Shown here piece after piece: positions 10,091 through 21,911 of a stretch of DNA of 64,000 bases; the stretch's first letter is position 1, and every line of letters starts with the position of its first letter. The DNA is taken from positions 68,694,201 to 68,758,200 of the forward strand of contig CM059562.1 of assembly GCA_030386875.1 (NCBI GenBank), in the 5' to 3' direction. A program made the position numbers and the translations under genes. The notes below the pieces were generated by a model, which worked only from the letters and a program-made list of their open reading frames with translations, was not told where the DNA came from and did no database searches. The stretch is from Morinoia aosen. Lineage: Eukaryota; Arthropoda; Malacostraca; Amphipoda; Talitridae.

Positions 10091-12393
10091 CGACTCGCAT
10101 CACTAAAATCTCTGCAACTCTCCTCGATCTAGCAATCACAAATAATCCCACCGCAATACTTAGTACAGTAATATCACCTTCTATTTCCGATCACCACTCT
10201 ATAGAATGTGAAATTAATATTGCGAAGGAAAGACAAAAATACCGCTTAATGACCTATCGCTCGAAAAGGCACTATTCAGCAGAACTATTTCAAGAAAAAC
10301 TACTCGATAGGTCTACCGAATTCCAGAAAATGATGCAATCTGACGATGTTGATATACAAGTGTCAATTTTCAACGAGAACTTCACAGCAGCTCTCGACGA
10401 ATGTGCACCTTACGTCACCAAAAAAACCAAGCCAAAACGAACTGTTTGGATCACTGACGAAGTTAAAGAGATGAGCAGAATAAAGAAAGCTAACTTGCGA
10501 GAGTACAAAAACAATAGATCAAACAGTACCTTATACAAGGGATATAAAGAACACGAAAAAATTCTTCGAAAGAAAATCACTGAAGCGAAACAAACTCACT
10601 TCCACCAGGCACTGATAACGGCTAAAAATAACCCGAAGCGAACTTGGGAAATCATTAGTGAGGTAGCCCCATATAAAAATTTAGATCGCTTAAGTAATTT
10701 TGAAAATCCCTTGGCAACAGCCACGGATTTCAACACATTCTTTTCAAAAGTAGGGGCTCAAGTTTTCAGTGAGGTGTGTACCAATCCAGATGAAACGACA
10801 ATTGAAAATTCATGCCCCACTGCACCCTCGAGGACTGATGTCAAGTGGAGACCACGCCCTGTCGATTTACCAGAGTTACGAAACATCTTATACTCACTAA
10901 AAAACACAAAGGCATTTGGTTGGACATGATGGTATCAGTCTTCAATATATCAAAGACAGTTCCCTGTTACAGCACCATGGATTCGTCTGATAATTAATAC
11001 ATCAATAGTAACCAACACGTTTCCAAACCAATGGAAACACTCCATTATTAGACCGTTGCACAAAAGTGGTGACCTAAATACAGCATCAAACTACAGGCCC
11101 ATCAGTCTTTTGCCTGTCATGTCCAAACTATTGGAGAAAGTGGTGACAAATCAACTGTCATTTCACCTGGACGAGTCAAATCTACTCCACCAAAATCAAT
11201 ATGCCTATAGAAGAAATACTAGCACCCAAGACGCTCTGCTCAATATATCTAAAAAAATATACAGTGACATCGATCAAAAGAATGTAACACTCTTGCTGCT
11301 ACTTGATCTCTCTAAGGCGTTCGATAGCGTCGAACATGAAAGACTTCTACGTAAAATACTGAACTTGGGAATAGACACGCAATGGTTTGAAAGTTACTTG
11401 TCAAATCGATCTCATGCAGTCCGCATAGAAAACAAATTGTCCCCATTCATTCAAAACAATTTTGGTGTTCCCCAAGGATCCATTCTTGGTCCGCTACTCT
11501 TTTCTATTTTCATTAATGATTTCCCTCCAATGCCTTCTAACACACGGATCTCAATGTATGCAGATGATGTTCAAATTGCAATAACAAGTTCAGTATCGGA
11601 AATACCACAGACGCAAATTAAAGCCGAAACTTTACTGACTAGCCTGAAATCATTGGACGACCGAAATGGTCTCAAATTAAATGCTAATAAAACACAATGC
11701 ATTATTTTTGGATCCAAAGATGCAATTAAAAAAACTTCAGATCTTACTCTTGCAGTTGGAAATGATAAAATTAATGCATCAGAAAAAGTTAAAAATCTAG
11801 GTATCTGGTTCGATAGAAATATGTCCTTCAAATCTCACGTTGAGACTACTTGCAACAAAATCTACGGAACTTTAATGTTTTTTCATCGAATAAAAAGTAT
11901 GCTAGACGAAAAATCCAGATTATTAGCCATTCAATCCCTTGTGTTATCGCGCATTGACTACTGCAGCCTAGTATGGAGAGACTTACCTCAATACCTTCAA
12001 AGGGACTAACAAAAATGCATGAATTTTGCAGCCAAGGTGGTATGCAACGGTAATTTCAAAAGAAGTGATCACGTAACCCCTCTCCTCAATAAACTCGGCT
12101 GGATTCCTATCCAAGAAAGGCTCCTCTTGCAGAAGGCCCAATACGTATTCTCCTCGTTATATCTTCCTCAGAGCAATGCTGAGATAGTGCGTTTCCATCC
12201 ACCCACTGTAACCAATCAAAAACCGAACAGAAACAATAATGTCTTAGTCAACTATCGTTCATCTCACTTAGGGCAGAAGGCTCTGTCCATATCAGGCGCC
12301 TTACTGTGGAACAAATTTCCCCTGAATATTAAAGTCCCTCAAAGACCTAGAGAATTTAAAGCCAAAATAACTCGTCATCTTGTGTCTCAATAA
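10091..12393 (+). pseudogene. LINE ORF2 relic: endonuclease C-terminus and reverse transcriptase
   Basis: The first residues (PTRIT...LLDLAITN, then SDHHSI) are the end of an APE-type endonuclease, with the catalytic SDH motif. The RT follows: SNYRPISLLP, LLDLSKAFDSV, GVPQGSILGPLLF and the catalytic YADD at about 11557-11568. The C-terminal block (SRIDYCSLVW, NFAAKVV, LGWIPIQERL) is typical of L2/CR1-clade LINEs. Stops at 10927 and 12007 and compensating small indels between 10915 and 10970 break the frame. The ATG at 10063 lies in the LTR and continues into the LINE frame only by chance at the CAAC junction. The 5' part of ORF2 and all of ORF1 are absent. Confidence 0.85.
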
Positions 12394-13078
12394 TAATTTT
12401 TAGTTACAGAACATACTGAATGAGTACTGACGAATCTCATTTGCCTGGTATCTCCATTGCTGAACAATCTCCCTCGCTCATTGTTTTATAATTCAAGACA
12501 TCACACAACAGTTTGGAAGTATGCGTAGGTATTATGATTTGACCGCCTATACGTTGTCATTTGCAAACATGGTACCTATGTGTGTGTGTGTTTATCGATT
12601 GCAGACATTCTGCACCATATTACAAAGATAATGTGTTTTTTTCTAATTTGAAATTGTAAAGCATCCATGTAAAAAAAATGAAAATAAATTCGTTGTGTGA
12701 TCATCCATTTATACTGCAGTAATATGCTGATTCTGCTTATAGTTATATGCTTATAATAATGTGATACCTATGTTTGTTCATGAATTGCCGACAATTTGTG
12801 CCATATTTCAAAGATAATGTAATTTGTTTTCTAATATGAAACCTTTATAGGACATTAATGTTTTCTTTCTTATCCACGTCCCACAATCGTTTTCATGTTT
12901 CTGACTTAAGTAGACTGTCTTGTGCCACTATTTTTAGTACTAAATTTTATAAAATTCATGCTATAATAAAAGATATTTTCTCTGTTCCCCTCGATTGGAA
13001 TTCTGGTTTATAATGGCTAGTTTATGCTGATATTTGCGCACATGCTTACTTGTATATATGTGTACGTGTGCACGCTAC
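12394..13078 (+). other. LINE 3' UTR, first part
   Basis: AT-rich, no coding potential seen. It includes a GTAAAGCATCCATGT...GATCATCCA stretch (12655-12710) that recurs in the second part of the UTR, and short TG runs. The bases before 13079 (CTAC, 13075-13078) are the target duplication of the mini-LTR element. Confidence 0.55.
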
Positions 13079-13881
13079 TGTGGTGTTCTCCCTCAGGCTG
13101 CTTTACACTCCGGGCAGACTATGTAAATATCTTTAGACTTTGTGGTATCTATGCCCGAAGTGAGTGCCTGAGGTGCAAACGAACCGGCAAGGTGAGGAAA
13201 ACACAACTGGAATAAACGCCGTATTATTATGAAGATCGCCGACAATAATGGCACAAGGGAATATTACAGTCGAGTAATACAGTGACAGATGACGTCTTGG
13301 CGGACCGACGGTTGTCGGGGAGACGCTGCGTGGTTGAGGGGCGAGAGCAGACCGGTGAGGCTGCTGCGGACCGACGGTTGTCGGGGAAACGCTGCGTGGT
13401 TGAGAGGCGAGAGCAGACCGGTGAGGCTGCTGCTGTCCGAGGGTCTTGACCAAGGAGACTGAAGGAGTACCAGAGGAGGTAGCGGGGAACTGGTGCGACT
13501 AGCCAGCCACCAGACGTGGCGGCTGGCTGTCGAGGAGGCGGTGACGGTAGCAGAGGTGGTGCTTGCTGAGCGTCGAGACTTTGTTATAAACACCAGGGAC
13601 GCTGCGAGTGTACTGAGCTCCGCTGGCTGCGCGGCTGTTTATATAGGCCTCGCTGGAGGTTGACTCTACTCGTCCGGGTCTCTGATTGGTGGGAACGCCT
13701 GTTTACTTTCACGTCGGACCGCGCGGTGTATTGAAGCGTGCGAGGGAACGCCTGTTTACTTTCACGTCGGACCGCGCGGTGTATTGAAGCGTGCGAGGGA
13801 ACGCCTGTTTACTTTCACGTCGGACCGCGCGGTGTATTGAAGCGTGCGAAGGTTGTGGTGGTGTGTGTTCATACCACCACA
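13079..13881 (-). repeat. Mini-LTR element, 3' LTR
   Basis: In element orientation it starts TGTGGTGG...CCACCACA, an eight-base inverted repeat (13854-13881), and ends AACACCACA. It holds three 53-bp tandem repeats (starts about 13690, 13743, 13796) and two repeats of about 65 bp (about 13305, 13370). An ATATAAACA TATA-like string occurs on the minus strand near 13636. ORFs of 106-109 aa come from the repeats. Confidence 0.85.
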
Positions 13882-13903
13882 GGTGCCCCCCCCCCCCCGT
13901 TGT

Positions 13904-14089
13904 TTTTTTTAAGTTTCCGAGTATCTCTTGTACTCCGGTGATGATGTGCGTAGGTAGCCCTCCGAGGAGTGCACCGAACTTCGAAGCGTCGTCCAGGTTC
14001 GGGACTTGTGCGAGAAAAACATCGCAGTGAAGGAGCCATCCCATGATGTCACCACTGAAGGCGGGTAACCGGACATCTCTCCCAGCCAT
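13904..14089 (-). pseudogene. gag: Truncated gag N-terminus in mini-LTR element
   Basis: The ATG at 14089 lies 33 bases after the LTR and about 15 bases beyond the PBS. About 62 codons follow and then run into the poly-G tract. Residues such as VRLPAFSGD, a Trp about eight positions on, FLAQVPNLDDASKFGALLGGL and a following P/G fit the start of retrotransposon gag capsid domains (LPxFxGD...W...F...KFxxL). The rest of gag and all of pol are missing. The retained start may overlap a packaging signal, as in other non-autonomous LTR elements; that role is inferred. Confidence 0.6.
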
Positions 14090-14122
14090 GCTTCCACCTG
14101 CCGGTCACTCTGGGGTCACCAG

Positions 14123-14925
14123 TGTGGTGTTCTCCCTCAGGCTGCTTTACACTCCGGGCAGACTATGTAAATATCTTTAGACTTTGTGGTATCTATGCCC
14201 GAAGTGAGTGCCTGAGGTGCAAACGAACCGGCAAGGTGAGGAAAACACAACTGGAATAAACGCCGTATTATTATGAAGATCGCCGACAATAATGGCACAA
14301 GGGAATATTACAGTCGAGTAATACAGTGACAGATGACGTCTTGGCGGACCGACGGTTGTCGGGGAGACGCTGCGTGGTTGAGGGGCGAGAGCAGACCGGT
14401 GAGGCTGCTGCGGACCGACGGTTGTCGGGGAAACGCTGCGTGGTTGAGAGGCGAGAGCAGACCGGTGAGGCTGCTGCTGTCCGAGGGTCTTGACCAAGGA
14501 GACTGAAGGAGTACCAGAGGAGGTAGCGGGGAACTGGTGCGACTAGCCAGCCACCAGACGTGGCGGCTGGCTGTCGAGGAGGCGGTGACGGTAGCAGAGG
14601 TGGTGCTTGCTGAGCGTCGAGACTTTGTTATAAACACCAGGGACGCTGCGAGTGTACTGAGCTCCGCTGGCTGCGCGGCTGTTTATATAGGCCTCGCTGG
14701 AGGTTGACTCTACTCGTCCGGGTCTCTGATTGGTGGGAACGCCTGTTTACTTTCACGTCGGACCGCGCGGTGTATTGAAGCGTGCGAGGGAACGCCTGTT
14801 TACTTTCACGTCGGACCGCGCGGTGTATTGAAGCGTGCGAGGGAACGCCTGTTTACTTTCACGTCGGACCGCGCGGTGTATTGAAGCGTGCGAAGGTTGT
14901 GGTGGTGTGTGTTCATACCACCACA
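14123..14925 (-). repeat. Mini-LTR element, 5' LTR
   Basis: Identical by eye to 13079-13881. The terminal inverted repeat TGTGGTGG/CCACCACA is at 14898-14925. The 53-bp repeats start at about 14734, 14787 and 14840. Confidence 0.85.
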
Positions 14926-14929
14926 CTAC

Positions 14930-16104
14930 CCGTATGACACTCTGTAGAATGCGTATGTATTGCCTCGATGCATAGAAATGCATTTGTGTATGCTTACGAG
15001 TTTGGTGTAAGTATGTGCGTGGGTATGTTTGTGCATGCGTATGTGTATATATCTACATGTATACGTGCACATATGTGTGTACTAAACTGACAACTAGCAT
15101 TTTACTAGAGAAAATGGTCTTTTTTCTGTGCACTCTCAACTTGTAACATTACCTAACTCGTCACCTCTTTATTATTGTAAAGCATTCATGTACAAACTAT
15201 ACATTTGTTCTGCGATCATCCATTATATTTAAATAAAATGCTTATTAACTAATGACCGGTATGTTAAAATTGTTGAATCAGAAATACAAAACTTATAATC
15301 TTCTTGGTCCTCATGCTTATGTGTACATATATGTGTATATATTCACATGTATGTGTGCACATATGTGTGTACTAGACTGACAACTAGCATTTTACTAGAG
15401 ATAATGGTCATTTTCTTTTCACTCTCAACTTGTAACATTACCTAACTCGTCATCTCTTTATTATTGTAAAGCATTCATGTACAAACTATACATTTGTTGT
15501 GCGATCATCCATTTATATTTGAATAAAATACTTATTAACTAACGACCGTTATGTTAAAATTGTTGAATTAGAAATACAAAACTTATAATCTTCTTGGTCC
15601 TCATGCTTATGCGTACATATATATATATATATCTGTATGTGTGTGTGTATGTAAGTATATATATATATGTACGTATATATATGTATATGGATTTGTATTT
15701 ATATATTTTTTTCATGCTTCCTTAAAATGACACTTTTGAACATATTCCGAAACAAGCGATTCATATATTATTTCCTGGCATCAATAATTGCGAAGTTTTA
15801 TGTCATGTACATGTAAACTGTCAAAAGTGTTTTCACCCCACAATGAAAATGCATCGTCCATGAATTTGCGTTATCTCTTATAATTATCATTACATGTATT
15901 GTCAAATGTAGATTAAGCAAGATTAGGAGTACATTGCCCTCAATCATATCTTTTCGACTAGTGACACGAGTTTTTTCAATACTCGTGTGTGTGTATCATC
16001 TAAGTGTATTAATTTTAAGATATTTAAAAACCAATGATTGTAATATTGTACAATCTCTATTGGAAATAAAGTTTTTTTCTTTCTTTCTTTCTTTCTTTCT
16101 TTCT
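14930..16104 (+). other. LINE 3' UTR, second part, and tail
   Basis: Contains a tandem duplication with a 290-bp period (about 15043-15332 and 15333-15622; the marker ACTGACAACTAGCATTTTAC starts at about 15086 and 15376), then a TA/TG microsatellite at about 15612-15690. The end has CCAAT (16031-16035) pairing with ATTGG (16059-16063), an AATAAA at 16065-16070 and a (CTTT)n tail. No ORF is credible here; the 69-aa ORF at 15934 spans the tail. Confidence 0.65.
16031..16063 (+). promoter_or_regulatory. LINE 3'-terminal stem (candidate RT recognition hairpin)
   Basis: CCAAT and ATTGG enclose 23 bases and lie directly before AAATAAAG and the tetranucleotide tail. The same CCAAT...ATTGGAAATAAA ending occurs in a LINE fragment (29412-29447) and in both SINE copies of the foldback, with unrelated loops. 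In L2/CR1-type LINEs the RT recognises its own 3' end, so this is a plausible recognition element. Confidence 0.5.
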
Positions 16105-16144
16105 TTAACACACCCAACGGCCGAAGCAGCAACAACATCCTAGC
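16105..16144 (+). repeat. Element 1 LTR stub, its TSD, and TRIM 3' LTR middle piece
   Basis: TTAACA (16105-16110) completes element 1's 3' LTR. CACC (16111-16114) is its right target duplication. Bases 16115-16144 match TRIM 5' LTR 533-562 exactly and end CCTAGC, where element 2 begins. The remaining CTTACA is at 41467. Confidence 0.8.
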
Positions 16145-18505
16145 ATTTTGGCCGTGGGGTATAGCCAGTCCTAAACAACCTCGATAAGCATTTGTAATAG
16201 ACCATGAGAAAGGATAATAAGCACTCAGGAACTCAGCTTTTCGTTGGTAGTTTTATTCTTGAGAGGAGCCGAAAAAGGATTGCCAAATCTTGCTCTTCTG
16301 AAGGACTCGGCTGACGATGGTTCGCAGTCCTGGCAGGCGGAGGCTCCTGGAGAAATGCTGATCGAAGTCGACCGCGTGTGTATGTGTGGTTTAAAAATGA
16401 TTTTAACCCAATTTTATAAAACTTGGAAACGACCCGAGGCGATTGTTAAGGTCAATTTAATTGAGTTGGGGCCAGGCAAGTAGACTCAAGTTTTGGGGCA
16501 ATTCCGATGAGTCAAGTAGTGCTAAAGCCCAAGCAAGCGAGACAAAAACGTAAGGCCAAGGCAAGTATAGACTGGTAAGGTGAGGCCAGCTAAGGTCGGC
16601 CAGTTCAAGTAAAACCAGTTCAGTGTAAAACCAGTTAAGTGAAAAACCAGTTGAGTGAAAACTAAATCCAACTAAGTCAATCCCACTAAGGCCCAGGGGG
16701 AGCTGGTGTGTTGGCGTTGGTGATGACGATGAGGTCTGCAAAAAGACGAACGCTGGATGAACAGTCCAAGGAGACATCACGGAAAATTCTAGTGCTGACA
16801 GTCCCCAACATCGACATGATAAACGCCCACATGCAACTCCGAGAAATCCTACAGATCAGACACGAGCTATCTTTAAGGATTCTCACTTTTGGCAAAGCTC
16901 AAGGAGAAAGGACAGATTCTTTTGTAACTGGCAACTTGTTCACAAATGCCTTCGGCTTTAATCTCAGAGCATGCGGTTTAAGACTTTCCGGTAATGACAA
17001 TCGTTATTCATTGCCGAAACTACATGCAAGTAAACACAAGATCTACGGAATATCATGAAAATATCAAGAGACTGCAACTTTTGCAAGAATCTGCAGGACA
17101 GCAATATAGGAGGTTAAATAGGTGGAGTTTTGGAGAAACCGTGATTTCATAACACAAGATTCATGAAACAGCGAAAGGACATAACACGGCAAAAATTGCG
17201 TAAAAATGAGAATTGACGCTTGTTCAGTGCTCTAGAAACATCCCTATCTCCGTACAAGAATTAACAGAGAAAAATCCTAAAGTTCATTGATATAAATCCT
17301 ACTAAAAATCACTGATAAATATCATTTGCAATAATAAAGGAATTAAGGAATAATATCCACAATAAAAAAAAAAGAAACACTAAACGTTTTGCTTGCACAG
17401 AAAGGAAATATGCGCAAAAACGAAAGCATGAAAATCAGTCGATTAACCCGGCGGTCTTTACGCGTCGCCATTGGCGATAAACCACCGGCGTATATCGTAC
17501 GTATTCGTGAAGGCATATGCTAGTAGGTATTTTGTCACATAAAAATTAAGCAGAAGTGCTTTAAATTTTGATAATGATTTATATTGAAATATGTGCGATT
17601 AAACGCGATTTAAGGAGTTATAAAAATGAAGAAAACTAAAAAAACTTTAGCAGGCATATACTTGAATAGTCTTCGTAATTTATAAACGTACGAAATTATT
17701 AAAAGACATTTCCCAATTAATAATTCCACGCTAAACACAATTAAGAAAATTACTGTACTTTATGTTGTGAAAAAGAAATTAAATCCCGCGTACAAAAAGG
17801 TACGAATTTTTAAATGACATGAGTCGGCAGCATTGCCTCGCCATTTTGGAAAACAAAGGCATCGCGAACAAAGACGCCAGCAGCTCTGTCGTGCTCTAAC
17901 GGCCGTATTCGTAAACGGGTCTTGAAATAATATGGCAGCGTAAAATGTCGAACTTTGTTAGTGAGGCAAAGGTGAACGTAGTTGAATATAATAGTAATAA
18001 TAAAAAATTCGACATGAATTGAAACATGACACGCAAATGTTTACGCTATTTCACGTTGAGGTAGCATTCGAAATACACATGCCCGTCTAAGAGCTTTAAC
18101 CTATTTTTAAGTTCATCCTTAATTCACGACGATGAACAGATCCCTAAGTTAATCAACAAGCACACAGGGAATTTACACTTGTATACATTACCAGGTTACT
18201 TCTTCTTATTTAAACACTAAATATCTTCACTTACACGAACGCGGTATGCACGAGCTAGATGCACGAGAGAATGTGTTTCAAAGAGACGCCACGCACAGTG
18301 CTGCCAGATTCAGAGGCTTGAAACACGAACATGTCAATCGTGACTTTAATTTTATGCTTTTTGCACAAAAACTTTAAGGATTACGAATTAGAAGTAGAAA
18401 ATAATTAATAATAAATTAGAGTAAGATTTTAAATGCTAATAATTAATTTATTTAAGTGCGAATGGGAAAATTTATAATTCTTACGCTTGTGTAGCGATTG
18501 CTACA
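16145..18505 (-). repeat. Gypsy element 2, 3' LTR
   Basis: In element orientation it begins TGTAGCAATCGCTACA (TGTAGC/GCTACA inverted repeat, 18490-18505). It lacks the last bases of the 5' LTR: the expected ATTAACCAAACA after CGGCC is replaced by AAAT. The ORFs at 16708-17058 and its antisense partners recur in both LTRs and have no recognisable product. Confidence 0.85.
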
Positions 18506-18534
18506 TTACCCCCCAAGGCGCAGACCGAAAGGTC
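18506..18534 (-). promoter_or_regulatory. Element 2 polypurine tract and hairpin
   Basis: Minus strand reads CTTGGGGGGTAA directly before the LTR, preceded by GACC-TTTC-GGTC (18523-18534), as in elements 1, 4 and 5. Confidence 0.6.
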
Positions 18535-18546
18535 CACCCGCTGCAA

Positions 18547-21500
18547 TTATTTGTAGCGGGAAGGAGGTCGCACTACACGACCCTGCCGGGTTCGGCAATT
18601 GGCAAATGTTACTGAGCGGGGAAGTTTCACCAAACGTGTCTGCAAGTTTAGATCGGCAAGAGTTCTAGGAACAGGAGTTACTGCAGCGGGCTCGTCTGGT
18701 CTCTCCAGACTCGTCGCTGTTTCAGTAAGAGGGCTAGAATTAGAATCTACGACAGGCCTAGGGGTAGGGTTTGAATGTACAGGCACATAGAAAGGATTAC
18801 ACTCAAGTTGACTAGGCAACAAGGCAGCCAACTGAGGAAGCTGAGATGGTAGATATGATCGAGTCTCAGAGGAAAGGGAATTCTGTGGAGAGAATGATGA
18901 GTTAGAAGTTACACTATGATCGGAAGTGTACGCGACTTTTAATCGATCAATGCTCACAGGGTCGTGTGAACCAGATCTTTCAAGGATGAAATATTTGGGC
19001 GTGCGTTTGAGTATTTTGAATGGGCCATCATAAGGGCGCGTGAGTGTAGGTTTGATGGCGTCGTTTCGGACGTACACATGTGTGCAGTCTTGCAAAGCAG
19101 GATCCAGTTTGTCCTTAGTCTGAGGCATTCGTGGAGCCACATACTTGATCTGGCGCATGCAATCTTTTAGACAGGTTACATATGCGGAACGGTCAGCGGA
19201 TGAAAATTCAGGCAAGGTTTTTGGGTCAACAATGTCGCCGGGGAGACGAAGTGTTTGCCCATAGAGCATTTCAGCTGCTGTGCATTGCTGATCTTGTCGA
19301 TGTAAATTTCGGATGCTAAGTAGTACTACTGGAAGTCTGTCAATCCAATCGTGACTGCAATTAAGACAGCGAAGTGCAGCTTTTATGTCTCTGTGGACTC
19401 TCTCAATAAGTCCATTTGACTGCGGATGATAAGCGGTAGTGCTGGTGTTAGAACAACCTGAAGCGGTGCTGAGCTCACTCCAAAATTTGGAGGTAAATTG
19501 TGATCCCCGGTCATGTGTGACACTTAAGGGAACACCAAATCTAGAGATCCAGTTGGACATGAAAGCGCGCGCTACAGTCTCGGTTTGGGTATCAGGAAGA
19601 GGGACAGCCTCAACCCAACGTGTGAACCTATCTATGATGGTCCACAAATAAGAATGACCGCGCGATATAGGCAAAGGACCCACTAAATCTAGGTGTACAG
19701 ATTCGAACTTGTGACCTGTGAATGCACAACTCTGCAGCGCTGCACGATTGTGTTTCACCACTTTACTACTCTGACATGCATGGCAATTTTGCACAATTTG
19801 CTTGACCTCCTTACGCATCGCTGGCCAGACGTAACGATCAGAAATCAAACGCAATGTACGGTTAATACCAGGATGAGAGAGAGAATGATAGTGAAGAATA
19901 GCTACTCTGCGGAGAGTCGCGGGAAGATACAAGCGAGAAAGTCGCTCGGCATCACGGTACACGCCGTCAACCAAGGTTAATTTCAGAGAGGAAGTGTTAG
20001 AAGGTTTGAGAAGGTCCTGAAGTTCAGGATCCTCCTTCTGAGCCTTGGAAATATTGCCGAAAGTGATTTCACCACTGGTTTGGACAGTGTTGATGCGGGA
20101 TAGACAATCAGCGACAGTATTGTCCAACCCTTTTATGAAGCGGATGTCAGTGGTAAATTGGCTTATAAACGACAGATGTCGAGCTTCTCTTGGCGAATGC
20201 CGCTCAGAAGGCATCTTGATCGCTGAGGTCAGAGGTTTGTGATCTGTGTAGATCACAAACTCCCTCGCCTCTAGAGCATAGCGAAAGTGTCTCACAGACA
20301 AGTAGATAGCAAGAAGTTCCCTACCGAACGCGCTCTATAAGCACGCTCAGTGGGCGACAGCTTATTGGAAAAGAAAGCAAGAGGAGAGATATTAGTACCT
20401 ACTTGTTGTTGCAAAACAGCACCTACAGCTGTACTCGAGGCGTCCACTACTAGACTAAAATCAGCATTAGCAATAGGGTAGGATAATTCAGTCGCGGAAA
20501 CTAACTTGTGCTTTATTTCCTCAAAAGCTGTGCGCGCTTCTTCCGTCCATTTTACCTCAATAGATTTGCCTTCTCGTTTCGGTTCGAGCAAGTCAGACAA
20601 GGGGGCTAAAGTTTGAGCACAGTTGCGTATGAAACGATGATAGAAGTTAACAGAACCTAGGAACCTTCTTAGTTCCTTCTGGGTCTGTGGAAGAGGAAAG
20701 TTTTTGATCACTTCTACTTTGTTAGGCAAAGGTTTTATACCTAGGCTAGAAATTTCGTGACCTAGATAAATCAGTGATGGCTTTCCGAGCTCACATTTTT
20801 CAGGATTTACGAGGAGTCCATTGTCGGACAGTCTTTGAAAAACGACCCTAAGATGGTCTTTGTGCAACTCCCGGGTTGTGGATGCCACTAGGATGTCGTC
20901 TAGATAGACATAAGCGAAAGTGAGGTCAGAGAAAATTTCAGCCATGTGCCTTTGGAACGTCTGAGGAGCGTTCCTCAAGCCGTATGGCATTTTTAGAAAT
21001 TCAAAGAGACCAAACGGAGTGATTACCGCGGTCTTAGCGATAGCACTCTCATCAAGTGGAATTTGATGGAAGGCGCTTTTGAGGTCTATCTTTGAGAAAA
21101 TTTGAGCTCCCTCTAAATTTGCACTGAAATCATGCAAGTAAGGAATAGGGTAGCGATCAGGTAGAGTAACGGCATTCAATCTGCGGAAATCCCCGCACGG
21201 TCTGAATTCACCGTTAGCCTTGGGTACTAGCAAAAGAGGGCTAGCCCAAGGACTTTTGGAGCTGCGGATAATGCCATTTTCGAGCATCCTAGCGAATTCT
21301 TTCTTGGCTAAAGCCAATCGATCAGGTGGTAGTCGCCTTGCTCGGGAGTAGACTGGCGGACCAGTCGTCTCTATGAAGTGCTTTGTGCATGTCTGCATGT
21401 TCTTAGAAGCTAAGTTAGGGTTTGTTAATGCAGGAAAATTTTTAAGTACCTGCTCGAACATGCACTCCTCCTTGAAAGCTATGGAGAATGAATGCAAGAC

Positions 21501-21905
21501 ATTAGCTCTAGTTATGCTACAAGCGGGAATTGAGATCTGTGTCTCCTCGTCCCTAATTCTACGGTTTTTAACATCTACAAGTATGCCAAACTTCGCTAAG
21601 AAATCCGCGCCAATTATGGGCTCTTGGACTTCCGCGATCAAGAATGTGAAAAGAAAGTTTCGCCTCAATCCCAGACTGCACTCTAATACTCTTTCACCGT
21701 AACAAGGAATTTGCGTGCCGTTTGCGGCGCGTAATGTCGCCAACAATGGGTGGTTATTGTCTTTCCCCGTGGCTGGGATAATTGACACACTGGAGCCAGT
21801 GTCTATTAAAAATCGGTATTTGGTGACGGGATCGAGAATCTGTAGTAAGCGAGTAGTCTGGGAATGAGGCAACGCAGTACTCGCTACTATGCGTCGCTGT
21901 TGGCG
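18547..21905 (-). pseudogene. pol: Gypsy pol with one frameshift in RNase H (element 2)
   Basis: Polyprotein read in the -1 frame from the slippery site at 21905-21911. Protease with DTGSS near 21803, RT with YLDD near 20904, and RNase H start (VVDAS) lie in the first open stretch, which ends at 20292. The second stretch, 20301 down to 18547, holds the rest of RNase H (YTDHKPL), the HHCC domain and the full integrase DDE core ([22 protein letters not shown]), ending in the GPY/F-like RPYDGPFKILK. The break near 20335 is a two-base gain relative to element 1, just before the RNase H catalytic Glu region. Apart from this the protein is well preserved. Confidence 0.9.
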
Positions 21906-21911
21906 TTTCCC
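21869..21911 (-). promoter_or_regulatory. -1 ribosomal frameshift signal (element 2)
   Basis: Minus strand GGGAAAC at 21905-21911, a 7-nt spacer, and stem 21890-21897 with 21869-21876. Sequence identical to elements 1 and 4. Confidence 0.8.

Larger units (their letters stand above)
13079..14925 (-). mobile_element. Very young mini-LTR retrotransposon with gag remnant
   Basis: Two 803-bp LTRs (13079-13881 and 14123-14925) flank only 241 bp of interior. Target duplication CTAC lies at 13075-13078 and 14926-14929. Orientation is minus: CTGGTGACCCCAGAGTGAC (PBS-like) lies beside the right LTR, and a long G-run (C-run on plus, about 13886-13899) beside the left. I saw no difference between the two LTRs, so the insertion is recent. 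It cannot be autonomous, because only a gag start is left inside. Confidence 0.88.
10091..16104 (+). mobile_element. 5'-truncated L2/CR1-like LINE, interrupted by a mini-LTR element
   Basis: Inserted six bases before the end of element 1's 3' LTR. It begins abruptly inside the endonuclease domain, as expected for 5' truncation during target-primed reverse transcription, and ends in ATTGGAAATAAAG plus a (CTTT)n tail at about 16071-16104. The ORF2 relic is 10091-12393. A long 3' region follows, split at 13079-14925. Motifs near 12650 (GTAAAGCAT, GATCATCCA) recur at 15177 and 15467, which supports one continuous 3' UTR. No clear target duplication. Confidence 0.75.
1569..16110 (+). mobile_element. 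Gypsy element 1 (family A), frameshifted, with nested LINE
   Basis: A Ty3/Gypsy LTR retrotransposon: 5' LTR 1569-3428 (1860 bp), leader, gag and pol relics, and a 3' LTR at 8237-10090 plus a six-base stub at 16105-16110. The two 3' LTR parts sum to 1860 bp, exactly the 5' LTR length. Target duplication CACC lies at 1565-1568 and 16111-16114. About 24 mismatches between the LTRs (roughly 1.3 percent by hand) suggest an older insertion than elements 4 and 5. There is no env ORF between pol and the 3' LTR. At least three frameshifts make it non-autonomous. Confidence 0.88.

Noticed and set aside
13133-14637. 106-109 aa ORFs in the mini-LTR element
   Set aside because: They lie inside LTR tandem repeats and are duplicated with the LTRs.
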